DNA of 64,000 bases from Methylobacterium sp. Leaf99 (GCF_001422375.1 NZ_LMMU01000010.1:57550-121549), one strand, 5' to 3'. Positions 8,499-17,947 are shown, numbered from the stretch's first letter. The notes: generated by a model not told the origin, from the sequence alone. Made by a program: numbers and translations.

Positions 8499-9590
8499 AT
8501 GCGCGGCAGGGCGGTGATCGGGTGTCTGGCGCTCGGCGGGGTCGTCCTGCTGCTCTACCTGCTGGCCGACGTGATGCTACCCTTCGTGGCGGGGCTCGCG
8601 CTGGCCTACCTCCTCGATCCCCTCGCCGACCGGCTGGAGCGCCTCGGCCTCGGGCGGCTCTCGGCCTCGCTCCTGATCCTGGCGATGTTCGTAGTCGCCC
8701 TCGTGGTGGCGCTCCTCATCGTCGTGCCGCTCGCCGCCAACCAGATCGCCGCGCTGGTCGCCACCCTGCCCGGCATGGTCGCCCGGCTGCAGGGAATCCT
8801 GACGGAGCGGGCCGGCCCGCTCTTGCAGCGCGTGGGCGGCGCGGACGTGCTGACCGACCTGCAATCCTCCGTCGGCACCCTGGTGGGGCAGGGTGGCACG
8901 TGGTTCCTGGCGTTCCTGAAATCCCTGTGGTCGGGCAGCCAGGCGCTGATCTCCATCGCCTCGCTTCTCGTGGTGACGCCCGTGGTGGCGTTCTACCTGC
9001 TCGTCGACTGGGACCGGATGATCGCGGCCCTGGACAGCTGGGTGCCGCCGCGGCACCGCCCCGTGGTGCGCCGCCTCGGCCGCGAGATCAACGGGGCCAT
9101 CACCGGCTTTGTGCGCGGCCAGACCCTGGTCTGCTTGATCCTCGGCAGCTTCTACGCCGTGGGCCTGTTCGCCATCGGGCTGAATTTCGGCGTGCTCATC
9201 GGCCTCATCGCCGGGTTCCTCACCTTCATCCCGTATGTCGGCACGCTCACGGGCTTCCTGCTCTCCGTCGGCGTCGCCCTGGCGCAGTTCTGGCCCGAAT
9301 CCGACTGGCTCCATATCGGGCTCACCATCGGGGTGTTCGTGGTCGGCCAGTTCCTGGAGGGCAACATCATCTCGCCGAAGCTCGTGGGCGAATCGGTGGG
9401 CCTCCACCCGGTCTGGCTCATGTTCGCGCTCCTGGCCTTCGGGTCGCTGTTCGGCTTCCTCGGCCTGCTGCTGGCCGTGCCCGTGGCCGCCTCCATCGGC
9501 GTCGTGGTGCGCTTCGCCCTCGGCCGCTACCTGCAGAGCCCGCTCTATCACGCGGGCTCCCCGGTGCTGCTCCCCAACCGTGAGACCTGA
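8499..9590 (+). CDS. AI-2E family transporter (PerM/YdiK-like permease)
   Basis: Inner-membrane protein of 363 residues with about eight hydrophobic segments. It shows the family layout: paired N-terminal helices (LLLYLLADVMLPFVAGLALAY), a long central soluble stretch, then the conserved SFYAVGLFAIGLNFGVLIG, GFLTFIPYVGTL, and C-terminal QFLEGNIISPKLVGESVGLHP signature. Members include Na+/H+ antiporters and the TqsA AI-2 exporter; the substrate here is unknown. ATG 8499 has a GGGGAGGAC ribosome site. The TGA overlaps the start of hda by one base (TGATG), so the pair is co-expressed, a common alphaproteobacterial arrangement. Confidence 0.9.
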   Translation: MRGRAVIGCLALGGVVLLLYLLADVMLPFVAGLALAYLLDPLADRLERLGLGRLSASLLILAMFVVALVVALLIVVPLAANQIAALVATLPGMVARLQGILTERAGPLLQRVGGADVLTDLQSSVGTLVGQGGTWFLAFLKSLWSGSQALISIASLLVVTPVVAFYLLVDWDRMIAALDSWVPPRHRPVVRRLGREINGAITGFVRGQTLVCLILGSFYAVGLFAIGLNFGVLIGLIAGFLTFIPYVGTLTGFLLSVGVALAQFWPESDWLHIGLTIGVFVVGQFLEGNIISPKLVGESVGLHPVWLMFALLAFGSLFGFLGLLLAVPVAASIGVVVRFALGRYLQSPLYHAGSPVLLPNRET

Positions 9591-10315
9591 TGGCCATCCG
9601 CGAGAACGCGCCGCCGAAACAACTCGCCTTCGACCTGCCCGCCGACCCCCGCTACGGGCGGGAGGATTTCCTGGTCGGCCCGGCCAACGCGGCCGCCTAC
9701 GGTCTGGTGGAGGCCTGGCCGAACTGGCCCGACACCGTCTGCGTCCTCACCGGGCCGCCCGGCAGCGGCAAGAGCCACCTCGCCTCGATCTGGGCGACGC
9801 GGGCCCATGCCTGGACCGCCGCCGTCGCCGAGGTCCGGGCGGCGGCGGTGCCCCACCTCGTCTCTAACGGCGCCCTCGTCATCGAGGACATCGACCGGGC
9901 CGAGGGCCGCGACGAGGCGGCCCTGTTCCACCTCCTCAACCTCGCCCGCGAGCATGGCAGCCCCGTCCTCGTCACGGCGGCCCAGCCGGTGGAGGCCATG
10001 GGCCTCGCCACGGCGGACCTGCGCTCGCGCCTGCGCCTGGCGCCCGGCGCCACCATCCTTCCCCCCGACGACGCGCTCCTGCGCGCCGTCCTCGTCAAGC
10101 TGTTCGTGGACCGCCAGCTCGTGGTCGATCTCGCCGTGGTCGAGGCCCTGGCCCTGCGCATCGACCGCTCGTTCGGCCTCGCCCGGCAGGTGGTGACCGA
10201 GCTCGACCGCGACGCCCTCGGGCGCGGCCGGCGCATCACCCGGCCCCTGGCCCTGGCGGTTCTCGCCCGCCTCGGCCTCGATGCGACGGATGACGAGGCC
10301 GACGACGCCGACTAG
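9590..10315 (+). CDS. hda: DnaA regulatory inactivator homologue (HdaA)
   Basis: Short AAA+ protein of 241 residues related to the DnaA core; with the beta clamp, Hda stimulates ATP hydrolysis by DnaA and limits re-initiation. Walker A is GPPGSGKSH (55-63), Walker B is ALVIEDID (95-102), and a sensor-like RSRLRLAPG follows. The N-terminal QLAFDLP is the clamp-binding motif typical of alphaproteobacterial HdaA. There is no DNA-binding domain IV, which separates it from DnaA. The start codon overlaps the preceding permease stop; ppk follows after 103 bases with its own regulatory site. Confidence 0.9.
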   Translation: MAIRENAPPKQLAFDLPADPRYGREDFLVGPANAAAYGLVEAWPNWPDTVCVLTGPPGSGKSHLASIWATRAHAWTAAVAEVRAAAVPHLVSNGALVIEDIDRAEGRDEAALFHLLNLAREHGSPVLVTAAQPVEAMGLATADLRSRLRLAPGATILPPDDALLRAVLVKLFVDRQLVVDLAVVEALALRIDRSFGLARQVVTELDRDALGRGRRITRPLALAVLARLGLDATDDEADDAD

Positions 10316-10343
10316 GAGCGTCGATCCGGCCGCGCGCGGAAGA

Positions 10344-10361
10344 CTGTCATCGAACTGTCAA
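10344..10361 (+). promoter_or_regulatory. Pho box upstream of ppk
   Basis: CTGTCAT (10344-10350), a 4-base spacer CGAA, and CTGTCAA (10355-10361) reproduce the PhoB operator pattern of two CTGTCAT-type repeats 11 bases apart, with only the last base differing. It lies 57 bases in front of the ppk start. PhoB control under phosphate limitation is inferred. Confidence 0.7.
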
Positions 10362-10418
10362 GAATCGCGCCTTCCCGCATGCTAGGAAGCCGCCCCTCAG
10401 CTTTCAGGAGACACCCAC

Positions 10419-12842
10419 TTGGCGGACATGGAATCGGACGCGACCGCACCGGAGACCGGACCCGCCGAGGCCGAGGCCACCCGTGCGCCGGCCCGTCCCC
10501 GGGCCGCGCGGTCCGCCCCGAAACGCGCCGCGCAGGACAAGCCCGTGCCCGGCGAGAAGCCCGTGTCAGGCCCGGACGCGCCCGCGGCGCTGGCCGCCGA
10601 GGCCGGGCCCGACGTCGACCTGCCTCCGGCGGAGGCGCTCCTGCCGGATTCCGGTCCCGATCTCCCCGCCGAGGCGGATGTCCGCGACACCGTCCGCGAG
10701 GCCGGCCTCGCCCTGCGCCACTCGCCCGAGCGCTTCGTCAACCGCGAGCTGTCCTGGCTCCAGTTCAACCGCCGGGTGCTGGAGGAGGCGTCCAATCCCA
10801 ACCACCCCCTGCTGGAGCAGCTGCGCTTCCTCTCGATCTCGGCCAACAACCTCGACGAATTCTTCATGGTGCGCGTGGCCGGCCTGCACGATCAGGTCCG
10901 CTCCGGCCTCGTGGCGCCGTCGCAGGACGGCCTGAGCCCGGCCGAGCAGCTCGCCCGCGTCGGCACGGACGTGTCGCGCCTCGCCCTCGACCAGCAGCAG
11001 CGCTGGCGCGAATTGCGAGGCGAACTCCTCGGCGCCGGCATCGAGCTCGTCGAGCCCGCCGGCCTCGCCCCGGAGCACAAGGCCTGGCTGGAGGAGTATT
11101 TCCTCAGCCACGTCTTCCCGGTGCTGACGCCCCTCGCCATCGATCCCGCGCACCCGTTCCCGTTCATCCCGAATCTCGGCTCGACCATCGCCCTGATGCT
11201 CATGCGCCCCCGCGACGGCCGGGTGCTGCGCGCCCTGATCCGCCTGCCGGCCCTCGTCGACCGCTTCGTGCGCCTGCCCGATGCCGAGGGGGATGCCACG
11301 GCGCGCTTCATCGCCATCGAGCAGGTCATCGTCCTGTTCACCGGGCGCCTGTTCCCGGGCTACTCCCTGCGCGGCCACGGCGCGTTCCGGGTGATCCGCG
11401 ATTCCGACCTCGAGATCGAGGAAGAGGCCGAGGATCTCGTCCTGCATTTCGAATCGGCCCTGAAGCAGCGCCGCCGCGGCATCGTCATCCGCCTCGAGGT
11501 CGAGGCCGGCATGTCGGAGGACCTGCGGGCGTTCGTCGCCGACGAGCTCGAGATCGGCCCCGACGCGGTGTTCCTCATCGAGGGCATGCTGGCCCTCAAC
11601 GAGCTGTCGCAGATCGTCGGGATCGACCGGCCGGAACTCAAGTTCAAGGCCTACAACCCGCGCTTCCCCGAGCGCATCCGCGAGAGCGGCGGCGACGTGT
11701 TCGCCGCCATCCGGCAGAAGGACTTCACCGTCCACCACCCCTACGAATCGTTCGACGCGGTGGTGCAGTTCCTGGCCCAGGCCGCCCGCGATCCCAACGT
11801 CGTGGCGATCAAGCAGACCCTCTACCGCACCTCCTCGAACTCGCCCATCGTGGCGGCCCTGGCGGAAGCCGCCGAGCTCGGCAAGTCGGTCACGGCGCTG
11901 GTCGAACTCAAGGCCCGTTTCGACGAGGAGGCCAACATCCGCTGGGCGCGCAACCTCGAGAAGGCCGGCGCGCAGGTGGTGTTCGGCTTCGTCGAGCTGA
12001 AGACCCACGCCAAGCTGTCGATGGTGGTCCGGCGCGAGGGCGACAAGCTCGTGAGCTACTGCCACGTCGGCACCGGCAACTATCACCCGATCACGGCGCG
12101 CATCTACACCGACCTGTCGTTCTTCACCGCCGACCCGGTGGTGGCCCGCGACGTGTCGCGGATCTTCAACTACATCACCGGCTACGCCGAGCCCGCCGGC
12201 CTGGAGCGCATGGCGGTCTCGCCCCTGACCCTGAAGCCCCGCCTCCTGGAGAACATCGAGCAGGAAATCGCCCACGCCAAGGCCGGGCGCCCGGCGGCGA
12301 TCTGGATCAAGTGCAACTCCCTCGTCGACCAGCAGATCATCGACGCCCTGTACGACGCGAGTGCCGCCGGCGTGCAGATCGACTGCGTGGTGCGCGGCAT
12401 CTGCTGCCTCCGGCCCGGCATCCCCGGCCTGTCGGAGACGATCCGGGTGAAATCCATCGTCGGCCGCTTCCTGGAGCACGGGCGCATCTACTGCTTCGGC
12501 AACGGCGTCGGCCTGCCCCACCCCAAGGCCACGGTCTACATCTCGTCGGCCGACCTCATGAGCCGCAACCTCGACCGCCGGGTCGAGGCCCTCCTGCCCA
12601 TCACCAACGCGACGGTGCATCAGCAGGTGCTGGATCAGATCATGCTGGCTAACCTCCTCGACAACCGCCAGAGCTGGCGTGTACTGGCATCGGGCGCGAG
12701 CGAGCGGATCCAGCCGGCCGAGGGCGAGGAGCCGTTCAACGCCCACAAGTATTTCATGACGAATCCGAGCCTGTCCGGGCGCGGCAAGTCGTCGAAGAAA
12801 TCGAGTCCGCGCGCCCTGAGTCGCCGTGCCCAGCGCGGCTGA
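10419..12842 (+). CDS. ppk: polyphosphate kinase 1
   Basis: Reversibly polymerises the gamma-phosphate of ATP into polyphosphate. 807 residues. A ~100-residue Ala/Pro-rich N-terminal extension precedes the PPK core, which begins at RFVNRELSWLQFNRRVLEEA (about 105). The phosphorylated histidine is His530 in KTHAKLSMVVRREG, and the second conserved histidine region is HVGTGNYHPITARIYTDLSF (His556). TTG 10419 was chosen because CAGGAG lies eight bases upstream; the in-frame ATG at 10428 is 17 bases away. ppx follows directly, and a Pho box lies upstream, so a phosphate-responsive ppk-ppx unit is likely. Confidence 0.96.
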   Translation: MADMESDATAPETGPAEAEATRAPARPRAARSAPKRAAQDKPVPGEKPVSGPDAPAALAAEAGPDVDLPPAEALLPDSGPDLPAEADVRDTVREAGLALRHSPERFVNRELSWLQFNRRVLEEASNPNHPLLEQLRFLSISANNLDEFFMVRVAGLHDQVRSGLVAPSQDGLSPAEQLARVGTDVSRLALDQQQRWRELRGELLGAGIELVEPAGLAPEHKAWLEEYFLSHVFPVLTPLAIDPAHPFPFIPNLGSTIALMLMRPRDGRVLRALIRLPALVDRFVRLPDAEGDATARFIAIEQVIVLFTGRLFPGYSLRGHGAFRVIRDSDLEIEEEAEDLVLHFESALKQRRRGIVIRLEVEAGMSEDLRAFVADELEIGPDAVFLIEGMLALNELSQIVGIDRPELKFKAYNPRFPERIRESGGDVFAAIRQKDFTVHHPYESFDAVVQFLAQAARDPNVVAIKQTLYRTSSNSPIVAALAEAAELGKSVTALVELKARFDEEANIRWARNLEKAGAQVVFGFVELKTHAKLSMVVRREGDKLVSYCHVGTGNYHPITARIYTDLSFFTADPVVARDVSRIFNYITGYAEPAGLERMAVSPLTLKPRLLENIEQEIAHAKAGRPAAIWIKCNSLVDQQIIDALYDASAAGVQIDCVVRGICCLRPGIPGLSETIRVKSIVGRFLEHGRIYCFGNGVGLPHPKATVYISSADLMSRNLDRRVEALLPITNATVHQQVLDQIMLANLLDNRQSWRVLASGASERIQPAEGEEPFNAHKYFMTNPSLSGRGKSSKKSSPRALSRRAQRG

Positions 12843-12876
12843 CGCCCCGCCGAAGGAACACGCAGAAGGAACACGC

Positions 12877-14424
12877 ATGGGCCTCCGCCATGCCGGCCCA
12901 CCCGCTGCTGAATCCGGAACCGCCGAGTCGCCCTCCCGGATCAGCCGCGCGCCCGTGGCCATCATCGACATCGGCTCCAATTCCGTGCGGCTCGTCGCCT
13001 ATGACGGGCTGACCCGGGCGCCGACGCCCCTCTACAACGAGAAGGTGCTGTGCGGGCTGGGCCGCAACGTCCTCACCACGGGGCGCCTCAACGAGGAGGC
13101 GGTCCGGCGGGCCCTCATCGCCCTCGCGCGCTTCCGGGTGCTGTGCGAGACCATGCGGGTCGCCCGGGTCTTCGTGCTGGCCACCGCCGCCGCGCGCGAC
13201 GCCGGGAACGGCCCCGAGTTCCTCGCGGCGGCCGAGGCCGCCTGCGGCCATCCCATCGAGTTGCTGTCGGGCCGGCGCGAGGCCGAGTTGTCGGCGCTCG
13301 GCGTCATCTCGGGCTTCCACGCGCCGGACGGCGTGGTCGGGGATCTCGGCGGCGGTTCGCTGGAACTCGTGGACGTGCGCGGCGCCACCGTCGGCATGGG
13401 CGTGACCATGCCGCTCGGGGGCCTCGCCCTCCAGGACCTCTCGGGTAACTCACCCAAGAAGGCCATCAAGATCGTCCGCGAGCACCTGAAGAAGGCCGCG
13501 CCCCAGCTCGAGACCCTGCGCGGGCGCAGCTTCTATGCGGTCGGCGGCACCTGGCGGGCGCTGGCCCGCCTCCACCAGGCCGCGCGCGGCTATCCGCTCC
13601 ACGTCATGCACGGCTACAGCGTCGAGCCCTCGGACGAGCTCAGCTTCCTCGAAGTGGTGGAGCGCACGGACGCGGCCCTGCTGCAGGATGTCGAGAGCGT
13701 CTCCGAGGCCCGCCGGCCCCTGCTGGCCTACGGCGCCGTGGTGCTGGAGGAGATCCTCAAGGTCGGGCGTCCGCGCGAACTCGCGATCTCGGCCTCCGGC
13801 GTGCGCGAAGGCCTGCTCTACGAGCAGCTCGACCGCGATGCGCGCCTGGCCGACCCCCTGCTGGCGGCGGCGGCGGAACTCAACGTCCTGCGCGCCCGCT
13901 CGCCGGGCCACGCCACCGACCTCATCGCCTGGACCGACCGCTTCATCGGGACCCTCGACGCCCCCGAGACGGCGGACGAGCGCCGCCTGCGCCACGCCGC
14001 CTGCCTGCTCTCGGATATCGGATGGCGGGCGCACCCCGATTACCGCGGCGAGCAGAGCGTCAACGTTATCACCCACGCCGCCTTCGTCGGCATCGACCAT
14101 CCCGGTCGGGCCTACCTCGCGCTGGCCGTGTATTTCCGCCACGAGGGCGTCGCGCCCGAAAAGGCGAGCCCGATGCTGCGCAGTCTGGCCGGTCCCCGCC
14201 TGTTCGACCGGGCCCGGCTGCTCGGCGCCCTCCTGCGCCTCGCCTTCCCGCTCACGGCCGGCACGGAAGGCACCCTCGGCGGCCTGCCCGTCACCGCCGC
14301 GGACGGACGCGTCACCCTGACCCTGCCGGCGGACCGCGAGACCCTGGCGGGCGACCGCATCCTCAACCGCGTGCGCGGGGTCGGCCGCGTCATCGGCCTC
14401 GACGGCCGCATCGCCATCGCCTGA
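12877..14424 (+). CDS. ppx: exopolyphosphatase (Ppx/GppA family)
   Basis: Hydrolyses polyphosphate from its ends (or pppGpp in GppA-type members). 515 residues. The actin-like ASKHA fold shows AIIDIGSNSVRLVAYDG, the second phosphate-binding GDLGGGSLELVDV and FYAVGGTWRALARLH; the C-terminal half is an HD-like helical domain (HAACLLSDIGWRAHPDYRG). ATG 12877 follows AGAAGGA with six-base spacing; an in-frame start at 12826 inside ppk is less likely. Located 34 bases behind ppk. Confidence 0.93.
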   Translation: MGLRHAGPPAAESGTAESPSRISRAPVAIIDIGSNSVRLVAYDGLTRAPTPLYNEKVLCGLGRNVLTTGRLNEEAVRRALIALARFRVLCETMRVARVFVLATAAARDAGNGPEFLAAAEAACGHPIELLSGRREAELSALGVISGFHAPDGVVGDLGGGSLELVDVRGATVGMGVTMPLGGLALQDLSGNSPKKAIKIVREHLKKAAPQLETLRGRSFYAVGGTWRALARLHQAARGYPLHVMHGYSVEPSDELSFLEVVERTDAALLQDVESVSEARRPLLAYGAVVLEEILKVGRPRELAISASGVREGLLYEQLDRDARLADPLLAAAAELNVLRARSPGHATDLIAWTDRFIGTLDAPETADERRLRHAACLLSDIGWRAHPDYRGEQSVNVITHAAFVGIDHPGRAYLALAVYFRHEGVAPEKASPMLRSLAGPRLFDRARLLGALLRLAFPLTAGTEGTLGGLPVTAADGRVTLTLPADRETLAGDRILNRVRGVGRVIGLDGRIAIA

Positions 14425-14441
14425 TTCCGGATCGAGACGAG

Positions 14442-15464
14442 ATGCAAGCCCTCCAACTCTTCGGCGACCGCGACCTGCGCGTGAGCGAGATCGAGGCCCC
14501 AGCCCCCCCCGGCCCCGGCGAGGTCCGGGTCCGCGTGCGGGCGGTCGGCCTCAACTACATCGACGTCTGGGGCTTTCGCGGCATGGCCTTCGCCAAGCGC
14601 AAGCTGCCCCTCACCGTGGGCGCCGAAGCCTCCGGCGAGATCGTCTGCGTCGGCGAGGGCGTCGAGGGCCTGGCCGAGGGCGACCGCGTGGCGCTCTACG
14701 GCGCCCAAACCTGCGGCCGGTGCAAGGCCTGTCGCGAGGGTCGCGACAACCTCTGCGAGGACGTCGCCGGGGTGATGGGGTTCCACATCGACGGCTTCGC
14801 CCGCGAGGTCGTCACCATGCCGGCCCGCCTCGTGGTCCGGGTGCCGGAGGGCGTGAGCTTCACGGACGCGGCCTGCGCGCCCATCGCCTTCGGCACCGTG
14901 CAGCACATGCTGTTCGACAATGCGAAGCTCGAACCCGGCGAGAGCATCCTGGTCCATGCCGGCGGGTCCGGCATCGGCACGGCGGCGATCAAGATGGCGA
15001 AAGCCATCGGCTGCACGGTGTTCACCACCGTGGGCGACGACGCCAAGGGCGAGAAGGCCAGGGCGCTCGGCGCCGACCACGTCATCAACTACCGCGACGA
15101 GCGCTTCGAGGGCGAGGTCCGCCGGCTGACGAAGCGCAAGGGCGTCGACGTGGTGTTCGAGCATGTCGGCCCCGACACCTGGAACGGCTCGCTCCTGTGC
15201 CTCAAGCGCGGCGGCCGCCTCGTCACCTGCGGCTCGACCTCGGGCGTGTCGACCACCATGAACCTGATGCAGCTGTTCCAGCAGCAGTACCGCATCACCG
15301 GCTCGTTCGGCTGCTCGCTCGCCAATATCCGCCAGTCCCTCGACAAGATGGCCGGGGGCCTCACCCCCGTCGTCGATACGGTCCTGCCCCTCGCCGACTT
15401 CGCGAAAGGGCTGGAGCGCCTCGAATCGCGCAAGGTGTTCGGCAAGATTCTCGTCACCCTGTGA
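14442..15464 (+). CDS. zinc-type alcohol dehydrogenase family protein
   Basis: NAD(P)H-dependent medium-chain dehydrogenase of 340 residues. The GroES-like domain has GLNYIDVWGFRG and GAEASGEIVCVGEGVEGL; the structural-zinc cysteine cluster CGRCKACREGRDNLC is intact; the Rossmann domain has ILVHAGGSGIGTAAIKMAK. Immediately downstream lies a lipid A acyltransferase. In Rhizobium-type bacteria the gene between fabF1XL and lpxXL in the very-long-chain fatty acid cluster encodes such a dehydrogenase, so a role in making the long secondary acyl chain of lipid A is a reasonable inference, though the acpXL and fab genes are not adjacent here. Confidence 0.85.
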   Translation: MQALQLFGDRDLRVSEIEAPAPPGPGEVRVRVRAVGLNYIDVWGFRGMAFAKRKLPLTVGAEASGEIVCVGEGVEGLAEGDRVALYGAQTCGRCKACREGRDNLCEDVAGVMGFHIDGFAREVVTMPARLVVRVPEGVSFTDAACAPIAFGTVQHMLFDNAKLEPGESILVHAGGSGIGTAAIKMAKAIGCTVFTTVGDDAKGEKARALGADHVINYRDERFEGEVRRLTKRKGVDVVFEHVGPDTWNGSLLCLKRGGRLVTCGSTSGVSTTMNLMQLFQQQYRITGSFGCSLANIRQSLDKMAGGLTPVVDTVLPLADFAKGLERLESRKVFGKILVTL

Positions 15465-15585
15465 CGCCGGGTCCCGCCGGGGCCGCTCCGCCGGCGGGCG
15501 CAGACCGGGTGCACCCCCGCGAAGAAATGATCTAAGCGGGGCGGGTGGGGCGTCGTCCGGAACGCTCCCCCGCACGGAAATCGCC

Positions 15586-16566
15586 TTGCTCCGCCTTGCC
15601 CTGGTCCTGAAACGTCACCTGCCGCGCCTTGCCGGACTGGCGATGATCCCCCTGATCCGGACCCTGTTCTGGCTGGCGCGCCGGCTCGGGACCGACCGGG
15701 CGAGCCGGATCGGCGGGCGCGTGGTCCGGACCATCGGCCCGTTCCTGCCCGCCCACCGCACGGCCATGGCCAACCTCGCCGCCGCGTTCCCGGACCTCGA
15801 TCCGGCCGCAAGGCGGGCGCTGGCGGCGCAAGCCTGGGACAATCTCGGCCGCACCGGCGCGGAATACGCCCACCTGCACACCCTGTTCGATAGCGAGGAG
15901 ACCGATCCGTCGAGCCAGCGCATGCAGGTCTCGGGGGAAAGTCATTTCGCCGATCTGCGCGACGACGGGAAGCCGGGGCTGATCTTCTCGGCGCACCTCG
16001 CCAACTGGGAATTGCCGGCGATCTGCGCCGCCCGCTACGGCCTCGACGCCACGGCGATCTTCCGTCCGCCCAACGACGCCGCCTCCGCCCGCCTGGTGCA
16101 GGAGGTGCGCCGCCAGACCATGGGCGGCCTCGCGGCGGCCGGGCAGGGTGCGGTCTTCGCCATGCAGGGCGTGGTGGAGCGCGGCGGCCATCTCGGCCAG
16201 CTCATCGACCAGCATTTCACCCGGGGCGTCGTGGTCGAGTTCTTCGGCCGTCCCGTCCTCGTCAACCCGCTGCTCGGCAAGCTCGCCCGGCACTACGACT
16301 GCCCGGTCCACGGGGTCCGGGTGGTGCGGCGGGAGGGCGCGCGCTTCGCCCTCGAACTGACCCCGCCCCTCGACCTGCCGCGCGACGGCAAGGGCGAGAT
16401 CGACGTCCAGGGCGCCATGCAGGCCATGACCCGCGTGGTCGAAGACTGGATTCGCGAGAATCCCGGCCAGTGGCTGTGGATGCATCGGCGCTGGCGCCCG
16501 GCCATGCTGCCGAAGCCCAAGGCGCCGGCCGCGCCCGCCACCCAGACGGCGTCGCCCGTCACCTGA
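15586..16566 (+). CDS. lysophospholipid/lipid A acyltransferase (HtrB/LpxXL family)
   Basis: Inner-membrane acyltransferase that adds a secondary acyl chain to lipid A. 326 residues. It has an N-terminal membrane-associated segment (GLAMIPLIRTLFWLARRL), the catalytic H-x4-E box SAHLANWELPAI, the substrate-site GRPVLVNPLLGKLARHY and the C-terminal ENPGQWLWMHRRWRP signature. TTG 15586 is taken as start (preceded by ACGGA); ATG 15642 would remove part of the N-terminal segment. The neighbouring alcohol dehydrogenase suggests LpxXL, the very-long-chain acyl transferase, rather than plain LpxL, but this is not proven by the sequence. Confidence 0.85.
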   Translation: MLRLALVLKRHLPRLAGLAMIPLIRTLFWLARRLGTDRASRIGGRVVRTIGPFLPAHRTAMANLAAAFPDLDPAARRALAAQAWDNLGRTGAEYAHLHTLFDSEETDPSSQRMQVSGESHFADLRDDGKPGLIFSAHLANWELPAICAARYGLDATAIFRPPNDAASARLVQEVRRQTMGGLAAAGQGAVFAMQGVVERGGHLGQLIDQHFTRGVVVEFFGRPVLVNPLLGKLARHYDCPVHGVRVVRREGARFALELTPPLDLPRDGKGEIDVQGAMQAMTRVVEDWIRENPGQWLWMHRRWRPAMLPKPKAPAAPATQTASPVT

Positions 16567-16567
16567 T

Positions 16568-16603
16568 CCGGGGTTCGAAGGGCTCGCCCTTCGGAATCCC
16601 GGA
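16568..16603. terminator. imperfect hairpin between convergent genes
   Basis: CCGGGGTTCGAAGGG and CCCTTCGGAATCCCGG form an imperfect long stem around CTCG between the acyltransferase stop and the stop of the convergent aminopeptidase gene. No T-run is present. Confidence 0.35.
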
Positions 16604-16610
16604 GCGGCGC

Positions 16611-17885
16611 TCAGTCGATCCACTCGCCCGCGCGCATCACCGGGATCGCCCGTCCCTCCGCCGTGAGGCCGTCGACGTCGATCTCGGCCGAGCCGATCAT
16701 CCAGTCGATGTGGATCAGGCTGCGGTTGGCGCCCCGCGCCACGAGGTCGGCCTCGCTGAACGCCGCGCCGCCGTCGAGGAAGCACTTGCTGTAGGCTTGG
16801 CCGAGCGCGATGTGGCTCGCCGCGTTCTCGTCGTAGAGGGTGTTGTAGAACAGGAGCCCCGAGGCCGAGATCGCCGAGGAGGCCGGCACCAGGGCAACCT
16901 CGCCGAGCTGGCGCGCGCCCGCATCGGTCTCCAGCACCTTGGCGAGCACCGCACCGCCCGTGCGGGCCTCGGCCTCGACGATGCGTCCGCCTTCGAACCG
17001 CACCCGGATGCCGTCGATGAGGGTGCCCTGATAGGACAGGGGCTTGGTGCTCGTCACGACCCCGTCGACCCGGTCCTTGTGGGGCGTGGTGAACACCTCC
17101 TCGGTGGGGATGTTGGCGTTGCAGGTGATGCCGCTGCGCGAGACCGAGGCGCCGCCACACCATTCGTGGTCGTCGGCGAGGCCCACGGTGAGGTCGGTGC
17201 CCGGCCCGGTGAAGCGCAGGGCCGCGAAGCGGTGGGCGTTGAGGGCGCCCATGCGGGCGTGGAGCGCGGCGTTGTGCGTCTCCCATGCGGCGATGGGGTC
17301 CGGCCCGTCCACCCGCGAGGCCGCGAAGATCGCGTCCCACAGGCGGGCGACGGCCGCGTCCTCGGGGAGATCCGGGAACACCGTGCGGGCCCACGGCGTG
17401 GTGGCGGCCGAGACGATGGTCCAGTTGGTGGAGAAATTGGCGATGAGTTCCAGGGCCGGCACGTAGGCCTGCGACCGGGCGCGGTTGGCCCGCGACACCC
17501 GCGCCGTGTCCTGGGCGGCCAGGAGCGACGGGTCGTCGCCGGCCACCGCCAGGCGCGCGGCGCCGTTGCGGTAGGCCTCCGCCATGCCGGAATAGAGCCA
17601 GCCTGCGGCCGTGTCGAAGGCCTCTTCCGGGGCGTGGGCGAAGCGCGCCAGGGTGGCGGCATCGTCGGAGTAGAACGTGGTGACGAGGGACGCGCCGGCC
17701 CTGTAGGCCTGCTCGGTGATCGCCCGCACGAGGGGGACGGTCTCCAGGGGCGCCGTGATCACGAGCTCCTGGCCCGGCCGCAAGCCGAGGCCGACCTTGA
17801 CGGCCACTTCCGCGAGGCGCTCCAGGCGCACCGCATGCGTCGTCTGAGCCGCGCCCGCCCCACCGGCCTGACCGTGCGTATCCAT
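16611..17885 (-). CDS. M29 family aminopeptidase (AmpS/thermophilic metalloprotease type)
   Basis: Cytosolic metallo-aminopeptidase of 424 residues, the usual size. M29 hallmarks visible are the N-terminal KVGLGLRPGQELVITAPLE, the central FTGPGTDLTVGLADDHEWCG, NIPTEEVFTTPHKDRVDG, the metal-binding GEVALVPASSAIS...FYNTLYDENAASHIALGQAY and the C-terminal SLIHIDWMIGSAEIDVDG. The gene is read leftward and probably monocistronic. The ATG at 17885 gives a conventional N-terminus. Confidence 0.92.
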   Translation of the reverse strand: MDTHGQAGGAGAAQTTHAVRLERLAEVAVKVGLGLRPGQELVITAPLETVPLVRAITEQAYRAGASLVTTFYSDDAATLARFAHAPEEAFDTAAGWLYSGMAEAYRNGAARLAVAGDDPSLLAAQDTARVSRANRARSQAYVPALELIANFSTNWTIVSAATTPWARTVFPDLPEDAAVARLWDAIFAASRVDGPDPIAAWETHNAALHARMGALNAHRFAALRFTGPGTDLTVGLADDHEWCGGASVSRSGITCNANIPTEEVFTTPHKDRVDGVVTSTKPLSYQGTLIDGIRVRFEGGRIVEAEARTGGAVLAKVLETDAGARQLGEVALVPASSAISASGLLFYNTLYDENAASHIALGQAYSKCFLDGGAAFSEADLVARGANRSLIHIDWMIGSAEIDVDGLTAEGRAIPVMRAGEWID

Positions 17886-17947
17886 CCCTTGGCCTCCCTC
17901 GATCCGATCCTGAACGTCAGCCCAAGATCAGGTCCCGAGACGTCAGG

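Noticed and set aside
10566..12980. 804-codon minus-strand open frame opposite ppk.
   Set aside because: Shadow frame; ppk on the plus strand has all family motifs.
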